A stretch of 64,000 bases of DNA from an uncultured Prevotellaceae bacterium (GTDB lineage Bacteria; Bacteroidota; Bacteroidia; Bacteroidales; Bacteroidaceae). The position numbers and the translations under genes are program-made. The notes beneath the pieces are model-generated. The model was not told the DNA's origin, did no database searches, and was given only the letters and a program-made list of their open reading frames with translations. Where the stretch lies: NCBI GenBank assembly GCA_947169115.1, contig CAMVOK010000004.1, positions 1 through 64,000 on the forward strand, given 5' to 3'. Positions 1 to 9,327 of this stretch are shown here, in pieces (position 1 is the first letter of the stretch; the number at the start of each line of letters is the position of its first letter).

Positions 1-1476
1 GATGCCGCAAACGTGTGGAGCGACCGTTCGAAGACGGAAGGCACATTCACCTATCGGGGCATAGACTCTCCGATGGGCAAGCTCTACACCCTGAAATCCG
101 ACAGCCAGGATGCCCTCCTCGATGTGACCTATGCCTACGGTGGCCCGCTCACCACAAGGAACGGACGCAACTTTATCCATTGGGCATTCATCCCCGTGAA
201 GGACATCTCCAACGGCAACTATGCCCTGTACAAGGAGAGGAAGCGGCTCTACAATGTCTATCAAGCTATCGTAGATGCGGAGAAGGAAACAGAATTTGCC
301 GACGAATTGCAAGAGGCTCATCAGGCTTACGTTGCCGCCGATGCCACAGTAGGAACAATTCGCACAGCCACACGCAACCTCATTCTTGCCGCTGCGCCCT
401 ATGTGGATGCCGAACTGGATGTCAGCGCACTGTTCACCAATGCCGACATGCTGGGCAACAACACGACTGCCGACTGGACAGAAACGACCACAACCATCAA
501 GGAAGGCGACATCGAAGTATTGCACCAGCCCATCACGTTGGAACAAACGCAGACCGACCTCCCCAACGGCGTCTATGAAGTCGTCTTCCACGGGTTCTAT
601 CGCAACGATGCCACAGGGAAGGTGCCTACCGTAACGGCTCAGGCGCAAGGCACCGTCAAGGGCAACATGCCTACAAGGGACAAGATTATAGAGAATGAAG
701 CCTTGATGAATGCCGAAGAGACGGCAGCCGGCGCCGCACAGACCCTTGCCAGCGATGCCGCCCAGACGCGGCTGACGGACATCATTGTCGATGACAGGCA
801 AATGACCTTGTCGGCAACCGTAACCAGCGAAGCACAATGGTTCAACTTCCAAGGTTTTGACATCACCTACAAACGGCCGTTCGTTAGGGTCGAGGTTCCC
901 GCTTCGGGCTACACCACCTTCTACTACAGCGACCAGAGTTTCCTGCTCCCCGAGGGTATGGAAGCCTATACTTGCATACAAAAGAACGGCAAAATCACGG
1001 TCAACCGCAGTTTCACGGAGGCAGGCGCAGTGCTTCCCGCAGGTCAGGCCCTCGTGCTGAAAGCCACGCCCGGCGTCTATGACATGATACCCACCACCAA
1101 GAAGAAAGCCGTGGACCCCAACAACCAGTTGCGCGGGACGGATGCGGATGAACTGACACACGGCGGAAGCTACTACTACACCCTGACCGAAAACGAAGAA
1201 GGGGAAACGGGCTTCAACTGGTCGGCCACCGACGGAGCCACCTTCGTCAATCCTGCCCACAAGGCCTACTTCGCCTTCAAAGGCGACACATCGCCCGCGG
1301 ACTTCTATCCCATCGAGAGCGTCACGTCCGTAAGCGCCAACAAGGCGGCAGTTCCCTTCGCGGATGGCATCTACAACCTGGCCGGGCAGCGCGTCGCCAC
1401 GCCCCAGCGCGGTGTATATCTGATACAGTCGCGCAGCACCGACGGAAGCACAACGGTTCGCAAGGTCTTGAAATAA
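1..1476 (+). CDS. Large surface/secreted protein, C-terminal part (5' end outside window)
   Basis: The reading frame is already open at base 1, so the GTG at 13 is not taken as the start; only the C-terminal ~490 residues are visible. A four-helix-like stretch (about residues 70-130) is followed by a beta-rich segment with the TxDLPNGVYEV pattern of carbohydrate-binding or adhesion modules. Next comes a module with ASGYTTFYYSD...LPEGMEAYT...LPAGQALVLKA, recurrent in Prevotella/Bacteroides secreted proteins. The end, GIYNLAGQRV...RGVYLIQ...VRKVLK, is the sorting-like C-terminal domain (type IX secretion or similar) that recurs in several other proteins here. Substrate and enzyme activity cannot be read from this part. 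Cell-surface location is inferred from the C-terminal domain. Confidence 0.75.
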   Translation, partial: DAANVWSDRSKTEGTFTYRGIDSPMGKLYTLKSDSQDALLDVTYAYGGPLTTRNGRNFIHWAFIPVKDISNGNYALYKERKRLYNVYQAIVDAEKETEFADELQEAHQAYVAADATVGTIRTATRNLILAAAPYVDAELDVSALFTNADMLGNNTTADWTETTTTIKEGDIEVLHQPITLEQTQTDLPNGVYEVVFHGFYRNDATGKVPTVTAQAQGTVKGNMPTRDKIIENEALMNAEETAAGAAQTLASDAAQTRLTDIIVDDRQMTLSATVTSEAQWFNFQGFDITYKRPFVRVEVPASGYTTFYYSDQSFLLPEGMEAYTCIQKNGKITVNRSFTEAGAVLPAGQALVLKATPGVYDMIPTTKKKAVDPNNQLRGTDADELTHGGSYYYTLTENEEGETGFNWSATDGATFVNPAHKAYFAFKGDTSPADFYPIESVTSVSANKAAVPFADGIYNLAGQRVATPQRGVYLIQSRSTDGSTTVRKVLK

Positions 1477-1537
1477 ACCTCCCCCCGTCCTCCCACAGTC
1501 CCTCCAATTCGGGGAGGGACTTCGGGAGAGGGACCTT
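1477..1537. repeat. GC-rich palindromic start-proximal element (imperfect)
   Basis: CCTCCCC...CTCCC followed by TCCCTCC-AATTC-GGGGAGGGA and GGGAGAGGGACC, ending 14 bases before the DUF4491 ATG. It belongs to the family of CTCCCC/GGGGAG palindromes found ahead of many genes in this window. Confidence 0.6.
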
Positions 1538-1551
1538 TTCTATTATCTATT

Positions 1552-1845
1552 ATGAACTACATCGGACTCATCATCGGCCTTGCCACGTTTCTGACCATCG
1601 GAGTCTTCCATCCGCTGGTCATCAAGAGCGAATACCACTTCGGCAAGCAGTGCTGGCCAGTCTTCCTACTGGCAGGCATTGCCTTCCTTGCAGCCTCACT
1701 TTTTGTCACGAACGACTATGCAAGTATCATCCTCGGCGTTGTCTCCTTCTCATCATTCTGGAGCATCCTGGAACTGCACCAGCAGCATCACCGCGTACGG
1801 AAGGGCTGGTTCCCCATGAACCCCAAAAGGAAAAATGAATATTAA
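1552..1845 (+). CDS. DUF4491 family membrane protein
   Basis: A 97-residue protein, the usual size for DUF4491, with three hydrophobic segments (residues 3-22, 35-53, 58-75) and the family-like motifs GxxHPLVIKxEY and ILELxxQxxRVxKGWFP. It is an inner-membrane protein found almost only in Bacteroidetes; function unknown. The start is the ATG just after the palindromic repeat. Its last codons overlap the first possible ATG of the next gene, so the two may be co-transcribed. Confidence 0.8.
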   Translation: MNYIGLIIGLATFLTIGVFHPLVIKSEYHFGKQCWPVFLLAGIAFLAASLFVTNDYASIILGVVSFSSFWSILELHQQHHRVRKGWFPMNPKRKNEY

Positions 1846-1858
1846 AAGAACGAAGCAC

Positions 1859-2698
1859 ATGAAAAAGTTTATCTTCTCTTTGGCACTTAGTGCCATTTGC
1901 TCCTTGACCACTATGGCCCAAACGGAGAACCCTCGCGGTGTGTACAAACTCATTACCCTGGATGGACGCGCAGGATTGGTGAATGCCCCGCTCGACCAAT
2001 ATAAGATTTGCACCGACAGCGTAACGCTGATGCTGAACGTATATCAAGGCAACAAGTTCCAAATCGGACGAAGCGATAACGATATTCTGAACTACACTGG
2101 CGAAAGGGCTGATGCAGCGGATGACCATTCAACGCGAATCTACGACAGCAATGCCGAACACTTCACGCTGAAGTGGTGGAGCGAGAATCCCAATCATCCG
2201 CTCTTCCCTGCCAAGGGGTGGTGCACGGAATACTACGAGGCTGGCAAATATTCGCCTGAAGCAAAAGTGTTTTTCGATGTGCTGATGAATCCCGCCATCG
2301 TGGAGAAGAAGAACAGCAATCCTTTCATTGGCACCTGGCGCTTCGTGGGCTACATGGACGAACTGCGGAATACGAAGAAGGAAGTGGCTCGTCTGCTGGA
2401 GGAATACCCACAAAGCAAATACCGCAACTGGCGTTTCCTCGTCTTTCAGCCCCAGCGGCTCATACAAGTCGTGCAACAAATCGGCATACATGGGAAGGCG
2501 GAATACAACGACAAAGAGACCTATATCTACAACGGCAATAAGAACAACGTCAAGTGGCTCTCCAAGGACATCTTTGCCGCCCCCTTCACCAACGACTACC
2601 GCACCGACTACGAAATCTGGCAGCGCGTCACCGACGAAACGCCGCTCATTAACTACATCTCCAGCCGCCTGGCACTGGTGAAAAACGTAGGACGATAG
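1859..2698 (+). CDS. Secreted protein with two lipocalin-like (DUF4488-like) halves
   Basis: I chose the ATG at 1859 because it begins a clear signal peptide (MKKFIFSLALSAICSLTTMAQ); an in-frame ATG at 1835 would add eight polar residues and overlap DUF4491. The mature protein has two similar parts: GVYKLITLDG... and GTWRFVGYMDE..., each opening with the G-x-W/Y-x-L/F start of small beta-barrel lipid-binding folds. The first half contains KWWSENPNHPLFP and the second YEIWQRV. DUF4488 is my best guess at family and is uncertain. The stop abuts the stop of the convergent MATE gene with no gap. Confidence 0.55.
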   Translation: MKKFIFSLALSAICSLTTMAQTENPRGVYKLITLDGRAGLVNAPLDQYKICTDSVTLMLNVYQGNKFQIGRSDNDILNYTGERADAADDHSTRIYDSNAEHFTLKWWSENPNHPLFPAKGWCTEYYEAGKYSPEAKVFFDVLMNPAIVEKKNSNPFIGTWRFVGYMDELRNTKKEVARLLEEYPQSKYRNWRFLVFQPQRLIQVVQQIGIHGKAEYNDKETYIYNGNKNNVKWLSKDIFAAPFTNDYRTDYEIWQRVTDETPLINYISSRLALVKNVGR

Positions 2699-4105
2699 TC
2701 AATCAGCGGAACAAAAACGGAACAATATCGTTTGCATGAGGCTCCGTGTGCCCAAATAAGAAAGGAAGGCCAGCCAAAGTGCATGATTGCCGTAGCGAGG
2801 GTCTAACAGGAACCAAACTGCAAAGAATACAATGGCGCTGACGAGCATGGAAAGGAACATCCGGCTGGTCAGCGTCATTCCTATATATATACCATCCCAT
2901 ACAAAGGCCATGAAGGCCACAAGCGGAACGGCCACGACCCAAGGCAGATAGGCATGGGCAAAGGCGATGACAGAGGGCTGATTGGTGAGCAAGGAGAGGA
3001 AACAATCTCCGCACAAGGCATAAAGTACAGTGAAGACGAGGGCCAATACAACCCCCCAACGAAACAAGGCACGAACCACCAAACGGAGCCCAGTGCCGTC
3101 CTGCCTCCCTACGCATTCGCCACTCAGTGCCTCAGCAGCGTTGGCCAAGCCGTCAGTAAAATAGGAATAGACGATGAAGAACTGCATCAGCAAGGCGTTG
3201 GCATCAAGGGTGATCGTACCCATGCGGCTGCCCGCCGTAGTGAAATAGACAGTGACGGCAACCAGGCAGAGGGTGCGAAGAAAAAGCGAAGAGTGAAGGG
3301 TGAAAAGTGAGGGCTGATGGGTGAATTGACGAAACAGTGAACGCAGAGCAGAACTCGTTCGAGCTATGCCGAGTCGTGACGAAAGTCGACCGCTGGTCAA
3401 AGATGAAGGGTGAAGGGTGGGAATGTGAAAAATCGATTCTTCATTCTTCATTCTTAATTTTTCATTTCGCAAGGCATAGATACAGCCTCCATAGAGCCCC
3501 ACCACTGTGCCGAGTGCCACACCACGAACGCCCAAGTCGAAGACAAAGACAAAGAGGAGGGTGGAGAAGATGTTGAAGAGATTCTGCAGGATAGCCATAT
3601 ACATTGGCGTCTTGGTGTCTTGCATGCCTATGAACCAACCTGTCAGAGCATAACTGGCGAGCATAGCTGGTGCGCCCCAAATGCATACAGAGAAATAGTG
3701 AGAGGCATAGTGCGCCACCTCGGTTGCGGGTTGCATGAGCCACAGGGCAAAACGCAACAGGGGAATTTGCAACAAGAGGAGAGACACACTGATGACAAGC
3801 GACAAGAAAAGGCTGCGCAAAAGTCCCTCGCGCACCGCTTGCTCGTCACCTGCCCCATAGGCTTGGGAAACGATTCCTGTAGTGCCCATACGGAGGAAGG
3901 CAAAGAGCCAATAGACCATATTGAAAATGGTGGTGCCAATAGCAACAGCCGCTATGTACTCCGCACGTCCCATGTGGCCCACGATGGTGGTATCGACCAG
4001 TCCAAGCAGCGGCACCGTGATGTTCGTCACCACACTGGGCAAAGCAAGACGAAAAATTTTGGAGTTAAAAGTTGAAAGTTGAAAATTGAAAGTTAAACTG
4101 CGCAT
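2699..4105 (-). CDS. MATE family multidrug/toxin efflux transporter with repeat-derived central loop
   Basis: Integral membrane antiporter of the MatE/DinF type. Family sequence begins at KIFRLALPSVVTNITVPLLG with GLVDTTIVGHMG, FLRMGTTGIVSQAYG, and CIWGAPAMLASYAL..GWFIGMQ. The C-terminal half runs from SLFLRTLCLVAVTVYFT to the end. About residues 212-274, where the cytoplasmic loop between the two six-helix bundles lies, do not look like MATE sequence: they are a translation of intergenic repeats (3283-3472), kept in frame. The first 15 residues (FNFQLSTFN) also come from a repeat, so the true start may be a little downstream. Substrate unknown. Confidence 0.85.
   Translation of the reverse strand: MRSLTFNFQLSTFNSKIFRLALPSVVTNITVPLLGLVDTTIVGHMGRAEYIAAVAIGTTIFNMVYWLFAFLRMGTTGIVSQAYGAGDEQAVREGLLRSLFLSLVISVSLLLLQIPLLRFALWLMQPATEVAHYASHYFSVCIWGAPAMLASYALTGWFIGMQDTKTPMYMAILQNLFNIFSTLLFVFVFDLGVRGVALGTVVGLYGGCIYALRNEKLRMKNEESIFHIPTLHPSSLTSGRLSSRLGIARTSSALRSLFRQFTHQPSLFTLHSSLFLRTLCLVAVTVYFTTAGSRMGTITLDANALLMQFFIVYSYFTDGLANAAEALSGECVGRQDGTGLRLVVRALFRWGVVLALVFTVLYALCGDCFLSLLTNQPSVIAFAHAYLPWVVAVPLVAFMAFVWDGIYIGMTLTSRMFLSMLVSAIVFFAVWFLLDPRYGNHALWLAFLSYLGTRSLMQTILFRFCSAD
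3283..3472. repeat. Composite repeat block translated inside the MATE gene
   Basis: Low-complexity GAAGGGTGAA-type repeats flank a copy (about 3337-3400) of the dispersed GAGCAG...GCCGAGTCG.GACG repeat also seen at 28409 and 49238, followed by TTCATTCTTCATTCTTAATT. The block is a multiple of three without stops on the minus strand and replaces the inter-bundle loop of the transporter. Confidence 0.7.
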
Positions 4106-4160
4106 AGAGTGTTTAATACTGCCCCTGGCTAATTTTAACTTTCAATTTTCAAATTACTTG

Positions 4161-4233
4161 TCGGGGCGACCCGACTCGAACGGGCGACCGCCTGGTCCCA
4201 AACCAGGAACGCTACCAACTGCGCTACACCCCG
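4161..4233 (-). tRNA. tRNA-Pro (anticodon TGG)
   Basis: Read on the minus strand, acceptor CGGGGTG pairs with CGCCCCG (one G-U), discriminator A. The anticodon arm CCTGG-TTTGGGA-CCAGG gives anticodon TGG, and the T arm contains GTTCGAGTC. CCA is not encoded. A TATCTTTG -7 box lies about 30 bases upstream (4262-4269). Confidence 0.93.
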
Positions 4234-4261
4234 ATTGCCTTCCTTTTACGGAAAAGCGGTG

Positions 4262-4269
4262 CAAAGATA
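4262..4269 (-). promoter_or_regulatory. -7 box of the tRNA-Pro promoter
   Basis: Minus-strand TATCTTTG matches the Bacteroidetes TAnnTTTG -7 element exactly. The upstream side is filled by AATTAAAAATT repeats and shows no clear TTTG at -33. Confidence 0.55.
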
Positions 4270-4272
4270 CAA

Positions 4273-4312
4273 CAAATAAATTAAAAATTAAAAATTAAAA
4301 ATTAAAAATTAT
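4273..4312. repeat. AAAATT-type 10-bp direct repeats
   Basis: Four copies of AATTAAAA(AT) in a row upstream of tRNA-Pro; one of the low-complexity repeat types scattered through intergenic gaps here. Confidence 0.7.
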
Positions 4313-4330
4313 CACTTTTCTTCAAAAATA

Positions 4331-5347
4331 TTAGTAAACACGCAGCATGTGGCCTACTTGCGGTGCATAATCTACAGGCAAGTCATTGAGTTTATAGAGA
4401 CTTTCCACACGCATGCCATAGTGCTGGGCAATATCGTACATCGACTCACCAGCCTGCACCACATGAGGTATGCCCTTGTAAGACTTGTCTGCCTTGGAAT
4501 GCTTCTTCTGCAAATACAGAATGTCCCCGGCATGAGGAACATAATCCTTGGGAAGTTCGTTGTATTTACGGAGTTTACGCTTCGACACTCCCGTCATCAA
4601 GGAAATCGTGGGGAGATTATCACCAGATTGTACAACAATATAATAATTCTTATTGCAAGCATAGACTGGATGTTGGGCAAAGAACAACTGCTCGGCCAGT
4701 TCACGCATAGAAGGCTTAGCTGTGGTTGCCGGTGTGCGCTTCGTGGTCTGGTGCTTCGTCGTCGTGGCAGGCACCGTCACCGTAGTTGCATGAGTTGAGG
4801 TGTAGGCATTATAACTATGTACATATTTCTTGTTTGACGAGTCGTACTGATGCAGACCATAGTCTTCGATGATGTTTATCAACTGCTGGGCATAGGTCGG
4901 ACTGGTGGCATAGCCACACTTTTTAAGTCCCTTCGCCCATCCCTTGTAATCGGTCGAAGACAGTTTGAATAGTTCTGCATAACGAGGTTTCTTCAAGAAA
5001 AGGGAATGATCCTCGTAACTCTCAGCCACACTATTGTATTTACGGAATTTGTCGTGAGGTCCATCGTCTCGGCGTACGATATAAGGACCTTTCCAGTCGG
5101 AACCGACCTTTATGCCAAAATGGTTGTTTGCCTTTGTGGCAAGTTCGCTACGCCCGGCTCCACTCTCCAGAAGTCCCTGAGCCAAAGTGATGCTGGCTGG
5201 GATTCCGTGTCTCACCATCTGATCCTGTGCCATGGAGTTGTACTTCTGAATATAACTCCAATAGACAGAATTGGTCTTCTGGGCAAATAAATGTAAACTT
5301 GAGAACTGAAAAAAGAAAGTTATGAGGAGAAAAACAATGCGTTTCAT
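4331..5347 (-). CDS. Secreted N-acetylglucosaminidase (FlgJ-like) with two LysM domains
   Basis: Peptidoglycan hydrolase acting in the periplasm. A signal peptide (residues 1-22, ending LHLFAQ) is followed by a glucosaminidase domain (about 30-170) with the family pattern ITLAQGLLESGAGRSELA, whose Glu is the expected catalytic acid, then NHFGIK and RKYNSVAESYEDHSLFL. A Ser/Thr-rich linker leads to two LysM modules (about 235-285 and 295-338: YIVVQSGDNLPTISLMTG; HVVQAGESMYDIAQHYG). A -7 box TATCTTTG lies 24 bases upstream. Related proteins are autolysins or cell-separation enzymes. Confidence 0.9.
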   Translation of the reverse strand: MKRIVFLLITFFFQFSSLHLFAQKTNSVYWSYIQKYNSMAQDQMVRHGIPASITLAQGLLESGAGRSELATKANNHFGIKVGSDWKGPYIVRRDDGPHDKFRKYNSVAESYEDHSLFLKKPRYAELFKLSSTDYKGWAKGLKKCGYATSPTYAQQLINIIEDYGLHQYDSSNKKYVHSYNAYTSTHATTVTVPATTTKHQTTKRTPATTAKPSMRELAEQLFFAQHPVYACNKNYYIVVQSGDNLPTISLMTGVSKRKLRKYNELPKDYVPHAGDILYLQKKHSKADKSYKGIPHVVQAGESMYDIAQHYGMRVESLYKLNDLPVDYAPQVGHMLRVY

Positions 5348-5370
5348 GCCTTATACAATTGAAATCCGTG

Positions 5371-5428
5371 CAAAGATAACAATTTTCAACTTTCAACTTT
5401 CAACTTTCAACATAATTTTGTATTTTTG
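5371..5428. promoter_or_regulatory. Divergent promoters for the glucosaminidase and cdd genes
   Basis: Minus strand: TATCTTTG at 5378-5371. Plus strand: TATTTTTG at 5421-5428, with TTTC 19 bases upstream as a weak -33. Both match TAnnTTTG. TTTCAAC direct repeats fill the space between them. Confidence 0.6.
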
Positions 5429-5450
5429 TGCGCAAAATAAGGCCTTTTGT

Positions 5451-5933
5451 ATGGAAAAATACAACATTTCATGTGAAGTCAGCATCTATCAGGACAACGA
5501 ACTTCCCCAAGAAGACCGCGAGTTAATAGAGTTGGCCAAGGGAGCCACAGGACACAGTTATAGTCCCTATTCCCATTTCCAAGTGGGTGCAGCATTGCGT
5601 CTGGCCGACGGCACCATCGTAACTGGCAGCAACCAGGAGAATGCTTCATATCCGCTGGGACTTTGCGCCGAACGTACGGCCATCTTCCACGCCCAGCACA
5701 CATATCCCGAACAGCCCATCACGGCTATTGCCATCGCCGCCTTTGCCAACGGCCACTTCTACCCCGAACCCATATCACCCTGCGGTGCTTGCCGTCAGGT
5801 GATGCTGGAGGTAGAAGACCGTTACAAACAGCCCATGCGTGTTCTGCTTTATGGGTCTGACGGCACCCATGTCGTGGAGTCGGTGAAAGACTTGCTGCCT
5901 TTCCAATTTGTAGGAGATAGCATGCAAAAATAA
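5451..5933 (+). CDS. cdd: Cytidine deaminase
   Basis: Deaminates (deoxy)cytidine to (deoxy)uridine in pyrimidine salvage. The 160-residue protein from the ATG at 5451 has the family zinc motifs: CAE at 72-74 (Cys ligand and catalytic Glu) and PCGACRQ at 110-116 (two Cys ligands), i.e. the C/C/C type of the small tetrameric enzymes. The open frame extends 43 codons upstream, but those codons are TTTCAAC repeats and promoter, so the later start, 23 bases after the -7 box, is preferred. The N-terminal ~25 residues are longer than in short homologues. Confidence 0.92.
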   Translation: MEKYNISCEVSIYQDNELPQEDRELIELAKGATGHSYSPYSHFQVGAALRLADGTIVTGSNQENASYPLGLCAERTAIFHAQHTYPEQPITAIAIAAFANGHFYPEPISPCGACRQVMLEVEDRYKQPMRVLLYGSDGTHVVESVKDLLPFQFVGDSMQK

Positions 5934-5935
5934 AG

Positions 5936-6090
5936 ACCCCACACCCCCTTAACCCCTCCCGAGGGAGGGGAGTATAATGGGGACAAGATTTAAAAAAGCA
6001 TAATAACACAAAACAAATTAAAAATACCTCCCACCTCGAATTGTATATACGCCCTCCCCTCGGGGAGGGAATGGGGAAGGGGTTGAATAA
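5936..6090. repeat. Paired palindromic element upstream of the ABC-F gene
   Basis: First arm CCCCTCCCGAGGGAGGGG directly after the cdd stop; second arm CCCTCCCCTCGGGGAGGG then GGGGAAGGGGTTG, ending about 10 bases before the ATG at 6094. The arms are inverted repeats of each other around an AT-rich spacer of about 100 bp. Confidence 0.8.
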
Positions 6091-7713
<1,623 letters not shown>

Positions 7714-7732
7714 AACAAAAAACAATGGATAT

Positions 7733-7763
7733 TTTGTATTATAGAAATAAATATATAAATTTG
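7733..7763 (+). promoter_or_regulatory. Promoter of the DUF4160/DUF2442 pair
   Basis: TTTG (7733-7736), 19 bases, TAAATTTG (7756-7763): a near-perfect Bacteroidetes -33/-7 pair 25 bases before the ATG at 7789. Confidence 0.7.
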
Positions 7764-7788
7764 TAGTCGCAATATAGATAGGAGTGAC

Positions 7789-8091
7789 ATGGGCAAACTA
7801 ATGTTATTGCTATACTTCATCCTTTCTGTCTTCCCAGCAGATGCGACGGAAAATCGAAGACACATCCATGTCATACGCCGGGGCAACAAGAAGTCGCATA
7901 GGGGTGACACCGTGGCAAAGATATGGATAGAAGAGAATGGAGAAAAGAAGATAGAAATAGCATGGTCCGAACTCAGCGCAACAGAAGAAGCAGAAATCCT
8001 TGATGCCATAGACAAGTATTGGGACGAACTGAATCAACGTATAGACGATGTATTCGCTGGTAAGAAAATACAAATAAAGAGAATCAAATAG
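7789..8091 (+). CDS. DUF4160-like protein (putative toxin-antitoxin partner)
   Basis: A 100-residue protein whose N-terminal half fits the DUF4160 layout: hydrophobic FYF-type strand, then S-x-x-x-x-ExxHIHV (here ADATENRRHIHV, residues 17-28), then AKIWIE and a Leu-x-x-x-Glu helix with SATEEAEILDAIDKYWDELNQ. The immediately following gene is DUF2442. DUF4160 and DUF2442 are commonly adjacent and have been proposed as toxin-antitoxin modules; which one would be toxic is not known. Own promoter upstream. The call rests on pattern resemblance and context. Confidence 0.6.
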   Translation: MGKLMLLLYFILSVFPADATENRRHIHVIRRGNKKSHRGDTVAKIWIEENGEKKIEIAWSELSATEEAEILDAIDKYWDELNQRIDDVFAGKKIQIKRIK

Positions 8092-8112
8092 CCAAGAAAG
8101 GAGGACTACGAC

Positions 8113-8352
8113 ATGTGTAAATACAAGGACACAAACCTAGGAATCAAGCGCCTCGACTTCAATGTAAAGCGTGGTGCAATGGCTGCCTATCTGACCGACG
8201 GACGCGTAATTGTCGTACCCGTATCCATGTTCCCCGATATCAAACACTTGACTCTCAAGCAGCGCAATGAGTGGATGATTATGGATGACCAATATTTCTC
8301 GTTCGAGGCACTCAGCCGCATCTATTCGGTCAAAGATTTGCTCAAATTATAG
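8113..8352 (+). CDS. DUF2442 family protein
   Basis: A 79-residue protein with the DUF2442 pattern: AAYLTDGRVIVVPVSMFPDIKHLTxxQRNEW, then FSFEALSRIYSVKDLL, matching the family order (regulatable strand, aromatic-P motif, W/L/D-E-D-I-S-V-x-x-L). It follows the DUF4160-like gene after 21 bases, consistent with a two-gene operon. Role unknown; possible antitoxin or DNA-binding partner. Confidence 0.7.
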   Translation: MCKYKDTNLGIKRLDFNVKRGAMAAYLTDGRVIVVPVSMFPDIKHLTLKQRNEWMIMDDQYFSFEALSRIYSVKDLLKL

Positions 8353-8461
8353 CCTTAATCTAAGCCCTAACCATTTCAATAAAACATATTATTAACCAAA
8401 TACGAATTTGCCTATGGAGAAAAACAAGTAAAAGGCAAAATACATAAGATATAGCGTTTTA

Positions 8462-8615
8462 GTTTGACCTTGGGTTTTGAAAAGCTGGACACTTATTCAA
8501 GACTAATACTTACCAAGAGAACAAGCCGAAATGCTCACGCAAGGCGTGGGCTTTGTTCCGTTAGATTTGGTAAGTATGGGTAGTCCAGCAAATCCTCAAG
8601 ACCCAAATTGACAAC
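8462..8615 (+). ncRNA. Candidate structured RNA: long nested hairpin (strand inferred)
   Basis: In the 390-base gap between DUF2442 and the next lipoprotein, nested complementary segments build one long rod: GTT/AAC (8462/8613), TTGGGTTTTGA (8470-8480) with TCAAGACCCAA (8596-8606), GCTGGAC (8484-8490) with GTCCAGC (8583-8589), ATACTTACCAA (8506-8516) with TTGGTAAGTAT (8567-8577), GAACAA-GCC (8519-8527) with GGC-T-TTGTTC (8549-8558), and a terminal CACGC-AAG-GCGTG (8536-8548). Two asymmetric internal loops interrupt it. Length (~155 nt), rod shape and a central bubble recall 6S RNA, but I cannot confirm the 6S family. The same structure exists on either strand; plus is assumed because flanking genes are plus. 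Confidence 0.5.
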
Positions 8616-8616
8616 G

Positions 8617-8687
8617 AATAAGCACCACGCTTATTTTATGTGCCTATATCAGAACACAGATGTTCTCATCTGTTATGAAATGGTGCT
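8617..8687 (+). promoter_or_regulatory. Mutually exclusive hairpins ahead of the lipoprotein trio
   Basis: AATAAGC (8617-8623) can pair with GCTTATT (8629-8635), followed by a weak T-run. Alternatively AGCACCA (8621-8627) can pair with TGGTGCT (8681-8687), enclosing a CAGATG-TTCT-CATCTG hairpin (8657-8672). The two folds share bases and cannot coexist, as in an attenuator or as the 3' end of the upstream RNA. Confidence 0.35.
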
Positions 8688-8742
8688 GACGGAGTGTATC
8701 GAAAAGCCGTTGAGTGAGTAGATAACTTTAATAAACAAGACT

Positions 8743-9303
8743 ATGTACAAAAAATTATTTCTTACCGCAGCATCCGCAATAGCAGTTTTGGCAATGACTT
8801 CATGCTCATCACAATACCAAGTGATTCCTCAGGCCATAAATACCGTTAACTCTGTTAACCTTAGTGAACTTCGACTCAATCACGAAACAGACTACACCAT
8901 TCTTAATACGATTACAGCTGATGCAACCGTAAAAAGGACCTCTAATAAGAAAGGGGAAAACGTCACGATAGAGGAGGGAAACGGAGAGTTTAAAATTGAA
9001 TTCAAGCGGGATCCTAAGGGGAAAAGCTATATTATCGAAGATTTTGATGGCATCGGTCGCTTTGGATTCTTGACAAATGATTACGATCCTGAAAAAATAG
9101 TTTTAACATCACCCGAACAAACGGCTCGTCAACTTGCGATCTACCGCATTATCAATGCAGCAAAGGTTATGGGAGCAGACGGGATAATTGAGCCAATTGT
9201 GTCCACTAATGTAGAAGGACATGGCAATAAGCGTAAAGGTGAGATTGTATTTAAGACTACAGTAAGTGCCAAGCCTGTGAAACTGAACGTGGATGCCAAA
9301 TAA
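8743..9303 (+). CDS. Lipoprotein of unknown function
   Basis: 186 residues with a lipoprotein signal (MYKKLFLTAASAIAVLAMTSC, Cys 21). The mature part is mixed alpha/beta with a helix AARQLAIYRIINAAKVMGADGIIEP followed by a strand that resembles the end of small YbjQ/DUF4156-like envelope proteins (MGADGII...). It is first of three consecutive plus-strand envelope genes (8743, 9328, 10296). No catalytic motif seen. Confidence 0.6.
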   Translation: MYKKLFLTAASAIAVLAMTSCSSQYQVIPQAINTVNSVNLSELRLNHETDYTILNTITADATVKRTSNKKGENVTIEEGNGEFKIEFKRDPKGKSYIIEDFDGIGRFGFLTNDYDPEKIVLTSPEQTARQLAIYRIINAAKVMGADGIIEPIVSTNVEGHGNKRKGEIVFKTTVSAKPVKLNVDAK

Positions 9304-9327
9304 GTTTAATCTACAATTATTGTAATC

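Noticed and set aside
3283..3472. MATE gene as frameshifted or pseudogene
   Set aside because: The repeat block is in frame without stops, and both transporter halves are complete.
4161..4233. Small plus-strand open frame across the tRNA
   Set aside because: The tRNA-Pro cloverleaf and its own promoter explain this stretch.
5322..5450. N-terminal extension of cytidine deaminase
   Set aside because: It spans the promoter and TTTCAAC repeats; the ATG at 5451 fits the family and the promoter.
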